Source: JAXLVB01 sp044228045 (GTDB taxonomy: Bacteria; Bacteroidota; Bacteroidia; Cytophagales; Spirosomataceae). From it: a DNA stretch of 7,910 nucleotides. A program made the position numbers and the translations under genes. Positions 1 through 5,516 of this stretch are shown here, one piece after another. Below the pieces are notes generated by a model. The model saw only the letters and a program-made list of their open reading frames with translations. It was not told the DNA's origin and did not search any database. Numbering within the stretch: position 1 is the first letter of the stretch; the number at the start of each line of letters is the position of its first letter. The stretch spans positions 1-7,910 of the forward strand of contig JBGAVQ010000265.1 of NCBI GenBank assembly GCA_044228045.1. The letters are read 5' to 3'.

Positions 1-91
1 CTTTCGTAGGCAAACTAAGCGGTTGTGCAAATACTGAGGTAGCATAAGTCGTGATGAATATAAGTGTTATATTAAAGAGTCTGCTGAGCAT
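1..91 (-). CDS. 5' end of a secreted protein, function unknown (runs off the window)
   Basis: The minus strand is open from the ATG at 91-89 to the window edge (30 codons). The translation is a classic signal peptide: MLSRLFN, then a hydrophobic core ITLIFITTYATSVFA, then a predicted signal peptidase I site between A22 and Q23 (VFA|QPLSL). Ala-Gln junctions are very common in Bacteroidota exported proteins. The frame is also open upstream to an ATG at 133-131, which would add 14 residues (MNKSEFIFILSIAI). I prefer the start at 91 because it gives a normal-length signal peptide and because the ATG at 133 lies in the loop of a long hairpin. No mature domain is visible, so no function can be given. 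It lies downstream of the 262-651 gene on the same strand. Confidence 0.6.
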   Translation of the reverse strand, partial: MLSRLFNITLIFITTYATSVFAQPLSLPTK

Positions 92-114
92 GATAGCTAT
101 GGATAGTATGAATA

Positions 115-162
115 TAAATTCACTCTTATTCATCAAGATATTCGAAAATAAGAGTGAATTTA
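115..162. terminator. Long perfect hairpin (16-bp stem), probable terminator or leader structure
   Basis: Arms 115-130 and 147-162 are perfectly complementary (core AAATTCACTCTTATT / AATAAGAGTGAATTT), with a 16-nt loop at 131-146. It lies between the stop of the minus-strand gene at 262 and the next minus-strand start at 91. On that strand the stem ends in a T-rich run, so termination of the 262-651 transcript is the simplest reading. The stem is AT-rich with no strong U tract, so this is not a textbook intrinsic terminator. It could instead be a 5' leader structure of the gene starting at 91, whose alternative ATG (133-131) is in the loop. Confidence 0.5.
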
Positions 163-261
163 ATTAGAAATAAGCCTAACAAAAACCTTTATCTAATATT
201 TGATGGTTACAAATTAGTCAAAAGTTTTAAAGTCATCCATTCAACAATGCAATTTCATGAG

Positions 262-651
262 CTATGGTTTTGGAATTCTAAGTACACCAGTTCCGCACAT
301 ATTAACAGTTCCAGTTGTATTCCATGCTATTTCTACAGGTTTTGATACGTCCGTAACTTTTATAACCCAACTTTGTTGATAATTTCCTGAGCCAATTGCT
401 CCAAGTGGCGTACATTTTTCGCATGTACCATTCGTAATTTTTAGATTTGCTGCTGTAAGAGTTGAGCCACCATTTGGTCCCCCCCATTTAGCAATAAAAT
501 TAAGTTTACCCGCTTCGGTTGTTTTTTGTTGATTCAAATGGTGAGTATTTTTCAATGCTGGGTTTTTGTCACACCATAAAGTATTATGGTTTTGAGCAAA
601 AGCAGCACTTCCAATAAATGATAAAACGGCGATAACAAATAATTTTTTCAT
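262..651 (-). CDS. Small secreted protein with four cysteines, function unknown
   Basis: The product is 129 residues. Residues 1-19 (MKKLFVIAVLSFIGSAAFA) are a signal peptide with a clear signal peptidase I junction before Q20, so the mature protein of about 110 residues is exported to the periplasm or beyond. It holds four cysteines (C27, C77, C80, C119). C77 and C80 form a CEKC pair, suggesting disulfides or possibly metal binding. The mature part is rich in Gly, Asn and Thr with alternating hydrophobic stretches (WVIKVTDV, VEIAW), suggesting a beta-rich fold. There is no C-terminal type IX sorting domain and no lipobox. I do not recognise the family. It is transcribed divergently from the gene at 992 and has its own well-formed promoter at 723-753, so expression as a single gene is likely. 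Confidence 0.75.
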   Translation of the reverse strand: MKKLFVIAVLSFIGSAAFAQNHNTLWCDKNPALKNTHHLNQQKTTEAGKLNFIAKWGGPNGGSTLTAANLKITNGTCEKCTPLGAIGSGNYQQSWVIKVTDVSKPVEIAWNTTGTVNMCGTGVLRIPKP

Positions 652-722
652 TGTGATAAATAATTGAGTTTTGTTGCCTACTCTATATCAGCATTTTCGG
701 CTTCCTGCTTTTAATGATGCAT

Positions 723-753
723 CAAAGCTATACTGGCACACAAAAGCCTCAAA
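723..753 (-). promoter_or_regulatory. Bacteroidota-type promoter for the 262-651 gene
   Basis: On the minus strand the -33 box TTTG (753-750) is followed by 19 nt and then TAGCTTTG (730-723). This matches the established Bacteroidota consensus TTTG-N19-21-TAnnTTTG for the primary sigma factor. Transcription would start near 717, giving a leader of about 65 nt before the ATG at 651. The three GGGATAG boxes lie just upstream of the -33 box. Confidence 0.6.
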
Positions 754-757
754 ATTT

Positions 758-826
758 CTGGGATAGAACGCCGATTTTAGGGATAGAATGAAGATTTGGC
801 TTATTTATCATACCCATTAGGGATAG
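758..826. promoter_or_regulatory. Three phased GGGATAG direct repeats, probable activator-binding sites
   Basis: GGGATAG occurs at 760-766, 780-786 and 820-826. The first two copies extend to GGGATAGAA, and the last two share TAGGGATAG. Spacings are exactly 20 and 40 bp, so all copies face the same side of the helix. They begin about 7 bp upstream of the -33 box of the minus-strand promoter, the usual place for an activator. Paired direct repeats with about 20-bp period resemble the layout of LytTR-type regulator sites, but the cognate regulator is not in the window and this link is inference. Confidence 0.4.
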
Positions 827-850
827 TTAATACTTAGAAACTCACACTTT

Positions 851-919
851 GCAACAATAGACATAGCTTTTTTGTGAGTATGCAACAATAGACAAAGCAT
901 TTGGCACAATAAGCACAGC
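851..919. repeat. Three imperfect 17-bp direct repeats in the divergent intergenic region
   Basis: GCAACAATAGACATAGC (851-867) and GCAACAATAGACAAAGC (882-898) differ at one base. A weaker third copy, GGCACAATAAGCACAGC (903-919), matches at about 12 of 17 positions. Start-to-start spacing is 31 and 21 bp, close to three and two helical turns. The last copy ends 20 bp before the -7 box of the plus-strand gene at 992, so an operator role for that gene is plausible. This family is different from the GGGATAG boxes next to it. Confidence 0.45.
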
Positions 920-938
920 CTTTCAGAAATCCATCTTC

Positions 939-946
939 TACCTTTG
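939..946 (+). promoter_or_regulatory. -7 promoter box for the gene at 992
   Basis: TACCTTTG matches the Bacteroidota -7 consensus TAnnTTTG exactly and lies 45 bp before the ATG at 992. No TTG or TTTG is seen at the expected 19-21 bp upstream, so the -33 part is missing. That would fit a promoter needing an activator bound to the adjacent direct repeats. Confidence 0.4.
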
Positions 947-991
947 TTCTGTTTGGTAGCCCATAAAACTACCTTCTAAACCAACAACAAG

Positions 992-1531
992 ATGGAAAAG
1001 CAAAAACACATTGTCCACCCAAAGTCCTTGCTTGTTCGAGTCGCAATGTTGGTTGTACTCGTTGGATTAGGTAACTGTTCTCCGCCGACAAATGAAGCGC
1101 AAGACTACGAAATTGCTCCGCCAGTCTATACGGCCCTTGCCGAGAAGTCCTTGGATTATCTGTCAAGTTTTGAGTTTGACTCGTTTGCTTCGATGCTTGC
1201 TGAAGACGTAGAATATGAGTTGCCGGATGGCAAAAAAATAGTCGGAAAGGCGGCATTGGTTCATTATTGGCAACACTACAAAAACACTTCTGGCATCACA
1301 TCCATGTCCATTGTAGATGCTAATTATTTGCCGATTGATGTCCACGTAAAACCCAAAGGAGATCAACAATCAGGCGTAAAAGTGCTGGCTGATTTTACCA
1401 ATAACATGACTTTTAAAGAAAAGAAAATAGCCGTCAAAATGAATTTCAACATTCATTTCAATAAAGCAAAGCTGATTGACAGAATGAGTGCATTGTATGA
1501 TTCATCGGAAATGCTCGCAGATAAGCCATAA
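992..1531 (+). CDS. NTF2-like (SnoaL/DUF4440-type) lipoprotein
   Basis: The product is 179 residues. After a basic N-terminus (residues 1-16) comes a hydrophobic segment (17-27) ending in LGNC, with C29 the likely lipidated cysteine. Asn at -1 is unusual for a lipobox, so lipidation is probable rather than certain. Residues 45-165 have the pattern of the cone-shaped NTF2-like fold. An alpha-helical start (YTALAEKSLDYLSSFEFDSFASML) is followed by the typical 'AEDVEYELPDGKKIVGKAALVHYWQHY' segment near residues 70-96, then beta strands (VKVLADFTNNMTF, KIAVKMNFNIHFN). Such domains bind small ligands or act as small enzymes; no catalytic residues can be assigned. It is preceded by a -7 box and repeats, and it is followed 52 bp later by a DUF418 remnant. 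Export to the envelope is inferred. Confidence 0.7.
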   Translation: MEKQKHIVHPKSLLVRVAMLVVLVGLGNCSPPTNEAQDYEIAPPVYTALAEKSLDYLSSFEFDSFASMLAEDVEYELPDGKKIVGKAALVHYWQHYKNTSGITSMSIVDANYLPIDVHVKPKGDQQSGVKVLADFTNNMTFKEKKIAVKMNFNIHFNKAKLIDRMSALYDSSEMLADKP

Positions 1532-1547
1532 GGTTTTCTGTACTCAA

Positions 1548-1555
1548 TAAATTTG
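1548..1555 (+). promoter_or_regulatory. Possible -7 box before the DUF418 remnant
   Basis: TAAATTTG fits the TAnnTTTG consensus and lies 28 bp before the ATG at 1584, just after the stop of the lipoprotein gene. No -33 box is seen at the right distance. It may be a leftover promoter that now serves the intact DUF418 gene downstream. Confidence 0.25.
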
Positions 1556-1583
1556 TTCAATACTCACTAAACTCTGTTTTATC

Positions 1584-1742
1584 ATGGAAATACCCATCGC
1601 TCCTCTTCCAGAGCAACACATAAACATTACCTTCAATCTAATACTCGCTTCCGAACGCATCGAATCGCTCGACATCATACGGTGGTTTGTGTTGTGCGGC
1701 ATTTTATTGATGAACATTACGGGCTTCGACCGTCCCGAATAA
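1584..1742 (+). pseudogene. Remnant of a DUF418 membrane-protein gene (N-terminal fragment)
   Basis: This frame of 52 codons starts at ATG 1584 and ends at TAA 1740-1742. Its residues 25-48 (RIESLDIIRWFVLCGILLMNITGF) align without gaps to residues 17-40 of the DUF418 protein encoded 75 bp downstream, with 14 of 24 identical. This is the family's hallmark first segment (RI..LD.LRG.ALLGILLMNI). The DNA is also close: a 17-nt stretch starting GGCATTTTATTG is identical at 1698-1714 and 1907-1923. The fragment stops right after this segment, leaving about 390 residues of the usual protein absent. Trp replaces the conserved Gly after LR/IR. It is most likely a decayed paralogue or partial duplication. 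A functional micro-membrane protein is possible but less likely. Confidence 0.6.
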
Positions 1743-1816
1743 ATCAATGAATAACCATATTTTTTTAACAAATTTAAACTATTTTTCAGAACCAACCAAT
1801 CTAAGCCCCAACCAAC

Positions 1817-3130
1817 ATGAACGACCCTACCCAAACCCTCGCTGCCCCTGTTTCAGAAGCCCAGCGCATCAAACTCATTGATGCCCTACGGGGCATTGCC
1901 TTGTTAGGCATTTTATTGATGAATATCCCTGGCTTTTCAATGCCCAACTATTTCTCAGAAGCATTTAAAAACGACCCTACTGCACTTAATTTTTGGGTAG
2001 GTAAAATCATTACAGTCGTGTTTGAAGGCAAAATGCGAGCCTTATTTAGCGTATTGTTCGGGGCTGGTATTTTGCTTTTTATTTCCAAGAAAGAAGGCCA
2101 ATCGGTGCATTTTTTATTTTATCGTAGAATGTTTTGGTTGGTGTTGTTTGGACTTATCCATGCCCACCTGATTTTGTGGATTGGCGATATTCTGTACCTC
2201 TATGGCGTATGTGGCATGATTGTGTATTTGTGCCGCAACATCAATCCCAAATACTTGGTTTGGGCTATTCCTATTGTTGCGGTGGTAGATTTTGCAACGA
2301 ATACCTCTTTTTACCAAGACTTGCGTGAAAAACGCATTGCTTATGTGGACGCTACCAAGGCAAAAAGCGAACATAAAACCTTGACCGAGGCCCAAAACGG
2401 GGCATTGACCACTTGGCGAGAAATAGAAAAGACGATGATTCCCAACCGTGAAGATGCCAAAGAAAACACCCGTAAAATGAAGTCAGATTACAGCACGGTG
2501 GCAAGTTACCTGCGGCCCTTAGCTTGGGACGGACAGACCAAATTCATGCTTTATGAGGTCTGGGACTGCATTGCCCTCATGTTGTTGGGTTTTGCTTTGT
2601 ACAAATGGGGGTTTCTGACGGGCAATTGGGCCAATGCCGACTACCGAAAAGTAATGCTGATTGGCTACGGGGTGGGGCTTCCGTTGGTGATATACAGTGC
2701 TTACTATGGGTTTCTCAACTTCTCTACCTTGGAAGCCAACCTCAAAAGAATGGAAGAAGTCCCCATTAATTGGGTTGACTTAATTTATCCTTTCCAACGA
2801 ATTTTCTTGGTGATGGCTCATGCCTCAGCACTAATTTTATTGTACAAATCGGGCGTGATGCAGGGGCTTTTCCGTCGTTTAGAAGCCGTTGGGCAAATGG
2901 CTTTTACCAATTACATCATGCACTCTATCATTTGCACGCTGTTTTTCTTTGGATATGGCCTCAACTACTACGCCGAGTTTGATTATTATCAAATCTACTT
3001 TGTGGTTTTTGCTATTTGGGTCTTGCAGTTGATTATCAGCCCGATATGGCTGCGGTACTTTTATTTTGGGCCTTTGGAGTGGCTTTGGCGGAGTTTGACG
3101 TATTGGAAAATACAGCCTTTTAAGCGGTAG
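1817..3130 (+). CDS. DUF418 family polytopic inner-membrane protein (YeiB-like)
   Basis: The product is 437 residues, full length for the family. The N-terminal hallmark is at residues 17-40 (RIKLIDALRG, then GILLMNIPGF as part of the first membrane helix). Further helices follow around 62-90, 102-122, 125-139 and 146-162. A long charged, probably soluble or coiled insertion follows at about 168-232, rich in Lys and Glu. More helices are at 249-266, 279-300 and 325-344. The DUF418 domain proper is at about 350-437, with the typical GQMAFTNYIMHS, FGYGLNYY and GPLEWLWRSLTYW motifs. The family is widespread but its biochemical role is unsettled; transport has been suggested. The start is fixed by the family N-terminus. 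The gene directly follows a remnant of a paralogue and is followed by a hairpin element that may end its transcript. Confidence 0.9.
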   Translation: MNDPTQTLAAPVSEAQRIKLIDALRGIALLGILLMNIPGFSMPNYFSEAFKNDPTALNFWVGKIITVVFEGKMRALFSVLFGAGILLFISKKEGQSVHFLFYRRMFWLVLFGLIHAHLILWIGDILYLYGVCGMIVYLCRNINPKYLVWAIPIVAVVDFATNTSFYQDLREKRIAYVDATKAKSEHKTLTEAQNGALTTWREIEKTMIPNREDAKENTRKMKSDYSTVASYLRPLAWDGQTKFMLYEVWDCIALMLLGFALYKWGFLTGNWANADYRKVMLIGYGVGLPLVIYSAYYGFLNFSTLEANLKRMEEVPINWVDLIYPFQRIFLVMAHASALILLYKSGVMQGLFRRLEAVGQMAFTNYIMHSIICTLFFFGYGLNYYAEFDYYQIYFVVFAIWVLQLIISPIWLRYFYFGPLEWLWRSLTYWKIQPFKR

Positions 3131-3145
3131 TTCCAGCAGTATTTT

Positions 3146-3215
3146 TTCAATTTTTCAATCAAAAATTCCAGTTTTTAAGTAGCTGTATGACCAATTATCT
3201 GTTCAATTTTTCAAT
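3146..3215. repeat. Direct repeat of 14 bp (TTCAATTTTTCAAT)
   Basis: TTCAATTTTTCAAT occurs at 3146-3159 and again at 3202-3215, 56 bp apart, in the gap after the DUF418 gene. The second copy runs into the left arm of the REP-like hairpin. This could be a duplication footprint of an inserted element or simple AT-rich sequence. Confidence 0.35.
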
Positions 3216-3265
3216 AGCGTAGCGTCGGTTCGCCGATGCGATTGCAAACGATACGCTGTTGAAAA
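3208..3265 (+). repeat. REP-like palindromic element with GTAG-headed hairpin
   Basis: Outer arms 3208-3221 and 3252-3265 pair over 14 bp with one G-T wobble (right arm TACGCTGTTGAAAA). Inside, GTAG (3219-3222) leads straight into a 7-bp GC-rich hairpin: stem 3222-3228 with 3233-3239 (one wobble) and a TTCG loop at 3229-3232. A GTAG tetranucleotide 5' of a compact hairpin is the hallmark of REP elements mobilised by REP-associated tyrosine (Y1) transposases. No transposase is in the window. It sits between convergent-free genes and may also terminate the DUF418 transcript. The REP assignment is inference from structure; copy number cannot be seen here. Confidence 0.5.
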
Positions 3266-3297
3266 TAATATAAACTATGTCTATTGAACAACTTAAA

Positions 3298-3813
3298 ATG
3301 AAAAAAACAACCTTATTCCTCGCAATCATGCTGCTTGCTTGTGTTGCAACCACAAAAGCAATAAGTCAATCAGCAGCAGATCTGACTCGCATAGCTGAAA
3401 TAGACAGAACCTATTGGTCTCAGATATCCCGAACAGTGAAAGAAGGTGATTTTGAAGGCTACAAAGCCACTTGCCACGAAAATGCCGTCTTGGTAACGAC
3501 CACAGGGAAAAATAAACAATCTTATCCTATGACTGCTGCATTGGCCCGTTGGAAGCAGGGTTTTATGGATACCAAACAAGGAAAGCAGATGGACAATGTC
3601 TCGTTTCGGTTTTCACAAAGAATAGGCGACGAAACGACAGCACACGAAACGGGCATTTTCTATTTCACTTCCCACGATAGCACGGGCAAGCTCATTGCAG
3701 AGAGCTATACGCATTTAGAAGCATTGCTGGTAAAGCAAGGCGACAAGTGGGTATGTTTGATGGAATACCAAAAAGCCAAAGCGACCAAAGCTGAGTGGGA
3801 TGCTTTGAAGTAA
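3298..3813 (+). CDS. Exported DUF4440/NTF2-like protein
   Basis: The product is 171 residues from the ATG at 3298. An in-frame ATG at 3277 would add MSIEQLK, but the start at 3298 places MKKTT directly before the hydrophobic core as in a normal signal peptide. The signal is ambiguous: LLAC (C15) looks like a short lipobox, while TTKA-IS near residue 21 could be a signal peptidase I site. The mature part (about 28-160) follows the DUF4440 pattern. It has a helix IAEIDRTYWSQISRTVKEGDFEGYKATCHENAVLV, then a segment ending ALARWKQGF, then strands NVSFRFSQRIG, AHETGIFYFTS, SYTHLEALLVKQGDKWVCLMEYQ. The family is a small-ligand fold with varied roles, so no reaction can be named. It is followed 31 bp later by the WG-repeat lipoprotein, probably in one operon. 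Confidence 0.8.
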   Translation: MKKTTLFLAIMLLACVATTKAISQSAADLTRIAEIDRTYWSQISRTVKEGDFEGYKATCHENAVLVTTTGKNKQSYPMTAALARWKQGFMDTKQGKQMDNVSFRFSQRIGDETTAHETGIFYFTSHDSTGKLIAESYTHLEALLVKQGDKWVCLMEYQKAKATKAEWDALK

Positions 3814-3844
3814 TCATTTCCTTTTCAAAACAACAAATCAATTT

Positions 3845-4285
3845 ATGACAAACACGATTCATCAAACCCTGTTGCTGCTTCTCGTTGGGCTATTACTCAC
3901 GGGAGCGTGTACGCAAAGTACCGAAAATAAAGAAAAGCAGACCAGTGCCGTTACCATCACCGACTCCTTGGCGATGGAACAAACCAGCGATGGCAAATGG
4001 GTCATCATGGGCAGCAAAAAAACGATACTCTACGAAGTATTCATCTACGACAACGGCCCCGATTACCCATCGGAAGGGTTGATTAGGGTAGTGAAAAATG
4101 GAAAAATCGGCTATGCCAATGCCAAAACTTACGCCATCGTCATTGAGCCGCAGTTTGATTGCGCCTACCCATTTGAAAACGGCAAAGCCAAAGTCAGCAC
4201 CCAATGCCAAACCGTTAAAGAGGGCGAATACAGTGTTTGGAAGAGCGACACTTGGCAGTATGTAGATAAAAACGGAAAATTTTAA
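3845..4285 (+). CDS. WG-repeat lipoprotein
   Basis: The product is 146 residues. Residues 1-21 are a lipoprotein signal ending LLTGAC, with C22 the predicted lipidation site. A polar linker follows (about 23-40, SerThrGluLys-rich). Residues 78-116 form a WG-type repeat: EGLIRVVKNGKIGYANAKT, then IVIEPQFDCAYPFENGKAKV. A second, partial unit ends the protein (WQYVDKNGKF, 137-146). C106 and C121 in the repeat region could pair. WG repeats are thought to form beta-propeller-like or stacked binding surfaces; no ligand is known. It is short for the group and ends inside a repeat motif, but the stop at 4283-4285 appears natural. The next gene begins 5 bp downstream, so the two are probably co-transcribed. 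Confidence 0.85.
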   Translation: MTNTIHQTLLLLLVGLLLTGACTQSTENKEKQTSAVTITDSLAMEQTSDGKWVIMGSKKTILYEVFIYDNGPDYPSEGLIRVVKNGKIGYANAKTYAIVIEPQFDCAYPFENGKAKVSTQCQTVKEGEYSVWKSDTWQYVDKNGKF

Positions 4286-4290
4286 ATAAA

Positions 4291-4410
4291 ATGACTACCC
4301 AAAAACGCATCAAAATGAAAATCAACCTAATTATTTTACTCCTCATCACTTACTCTGTGGGGGTATTGGGTCAAACTCCATCCTCAACAAGAGAAATTAG
4401 GGAAGTCAGG
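4291..4410 (+). CDS. 5' part of the C45-family acyltransferase/hydrolase gene (signal peptide), cut by an assembly gap
   Basis: From ATG 4291 the frame reads MTTQKRIK and then a signal peptide beginning at an in-frame ATG, 4315: MKINLIILLLITYSVGVLG, with a likely cleavage before QTPSS. The reading continues as STREIREVR up to the last base before four N. Both starts are possible. The one at 4291 lies 5 bp after the previous stop; the one at 4315 gives the more usual signal peptide. The downstream body is in a different frame as written, but it joins naturally to this segment, because family members have an ...R-G-[ST]-P-Y-E-x-G-x-QHGKLL segment here. I infer the two pieces are one gene. Confidence 0.7.
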
Positions 4411-4414
4411 NNNN
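4411..4414. other. Assembly gap (four N) inside the C45 gene
   Basis: Four undetermined bases. The left side ends on a complete codon (4408-4410) and the right side begins with the third base of a codon (4415). The true missing length must therefore be 3k+2 if the gene is intact, which four is not. Homologues suggest about 7 or 8 missing residues, so around 20-23 nt; this number is inference. Confidence 0.9.
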
Positions 4415-5447
4415 GCAACACGGCAAGCTCTTAAAGAAAGAAATCGGTGAGCTGGTGGTGAAAATGAAAAAAAACACCGCCGATAACCTGAAAAAAGATG
4501 CCGACCAGGTCATAAAAGAGTTTATGGCCTATGCCCAATTTACCGACGACATCAAAAAATACACCCCCGAATTGTACGAAGAAGTCAGAGGCATTGCCGA
4601 TGGCTCGGGCCAATCTTTTGACGACCTCATGGTTTTCAATCTGTTAGACGAATTTTGGGTCTATATTGACGATGTTTCAAAACACCATTGCAGCGGAATG
4701 GGCGTACCATCCATCAAAGGAAGCACAGGCTATATTGCCCAAAATATGGACATTGAGAGTTACACCGAAGGGTATCAAATGGTGATGCGGCTGGAAAGAA
4801 CGCCCAATAGCCCCGAACAATTTATTCTGACACACCCAGGGGCAATTGCCTTCAACGGCATGAACGAAAAGGGGATTGGGGCTTGCATGAATACGCTTAT
4901 GCAACTAAAAGCCTCCAACAAAGGATTGCCCGTAGCTTTTATCGTGCGGCGTATTCTCAACTCAACCGATAAAAATGACCTGCTGAACTTCATCCAGACC
5001 ATTCCGCACGCATCTGGGCAAAACTACATCATTGGCATTCGAGAAGAAGTCTTTGATTTTGAGGCCTCTGCCAACAAAGTTGTTAGGTTTGACCCCAAAA
5101 ATACCAACGGAACAGTCTATCATACCAACCACCCCATTGTGAATGACGACGTAAAGCCTTGGTTTGAAAAATACAATCCCAAAGCCGACGTGAAGCCTCT
5201 ACAATCAAACAGTTACATCCGTTTGGCATCAGTTCAAAAAAGAATTGGCGAAGCTATACGCATTGAAGATAGCCTCATCAAAGAAACCTTGCGGTCAAAA
5301 GACGATGCGAAAAATCCTGTTTGTGTTTCACTCTCATTGGGCCGAGGCGGCTTTACGTTCGGTTCGGTGATTATGACTTTGACAGGTACACCTTTTTTGA
5401 CCTTTTTTGCAAGTGACCTCAGGTTCACCCGATGCTTCGGAGTATAA
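4415..5447 (+). CDS. C45-family acyltransferase/hydrolase (Ntn-hydrolase, acyl-CoA:6-APA acyltransferase-like), C-terminus frameshifted
   Basis: The frame is open from the gap, beginning QHGKLLKKEIGELV, a typical C45 N-terminal helix; the ATG at 4455 is internal. The predicted nucleophile is the Cys at 4689-4691 in HHCSGMG, followed by the family motif GYIAQNMD (4731-4754). In this family the Cys becomes the N-terminal catalytic residue after self-cleavage. Further family features are HPGAIAFNGMNEKGIGACMN and YHTNHP. Together with 4291-4410 the protein would be an exported enzyme of about 390 residues acting on amide or acyl bonds; the substrate is unknown. The last 15 residues (after GTPFL) are not family-like. 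An exact 10-bp duplication at 5390-5409 shifts the frame; without it the reading continues QVTSGSPDASEYKRMEFSKK to TAA at 5470-5472. It could be a sequencing error or a recent mutation. It is the third gene of a probable operon of exported proteins. Confidence 0.85.
5390..5409 (+). repeat. Exact 10-bp tandem duplication causing a frameshift
   Basis: ACCTTTTTTG occurs twice back to back (5390-5399 and 5400-5409). Ten bases shift the frame by one. Deleting either copy gives ...GTPFLQVTSGSPDASEYKR..., ending at TAA 5470-5472, which fits the C45 family better than the present tail. Confidence 0.85.
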
Positions 5448-5516
5448 AAGAATGGAGTTTAGCAAGAAGTAATAACCTGTCAGGTGGAAACAACTGACTG
5501 CATTTCCAACAAAGCA

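Noticed and set aside
154..345. Plus-strand open frame of 63 codons
   Set aside because: It starts inside the hairpin and overlaps the end of the minus-strand secreted-protein gene. Its translation has no signal peptide or family pattern, so it is a chance frame.
302..487. Second minus-strand frame inside the 262-651 gene
   Set aside because: It is an overlapping frame of the same strand with a low-complexity, non-family translation. The 129-residue frame has a signal peptide and a promoter.
851..919. CRISPR array
   Set aside because: The repeats are short (17 bp), imperfect and only three, and the spacing is irregular and too small for spacers. No cas gene is visible.
1541..1580. Two adjacent 20-bp units starting TACTCA (1541 and 1561)
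   Set aside because: Only about 12 of 20 positions match, and there is no third copy. It is too weak to call a tandem repeat or operator.
1743..1816. Promoter before the intact DUF418 gene
   Set aside because: TATTTTTC resembles the -7 box with a mismatch at the key final G, and no convincing -33 box is present.
3893..4210. Minus-strand frame of 105 codons opposite the WG-repeat gene
   Set aside because: It is antisense to a gene with a clear lipobox and WG repeats and shows no features of its own.
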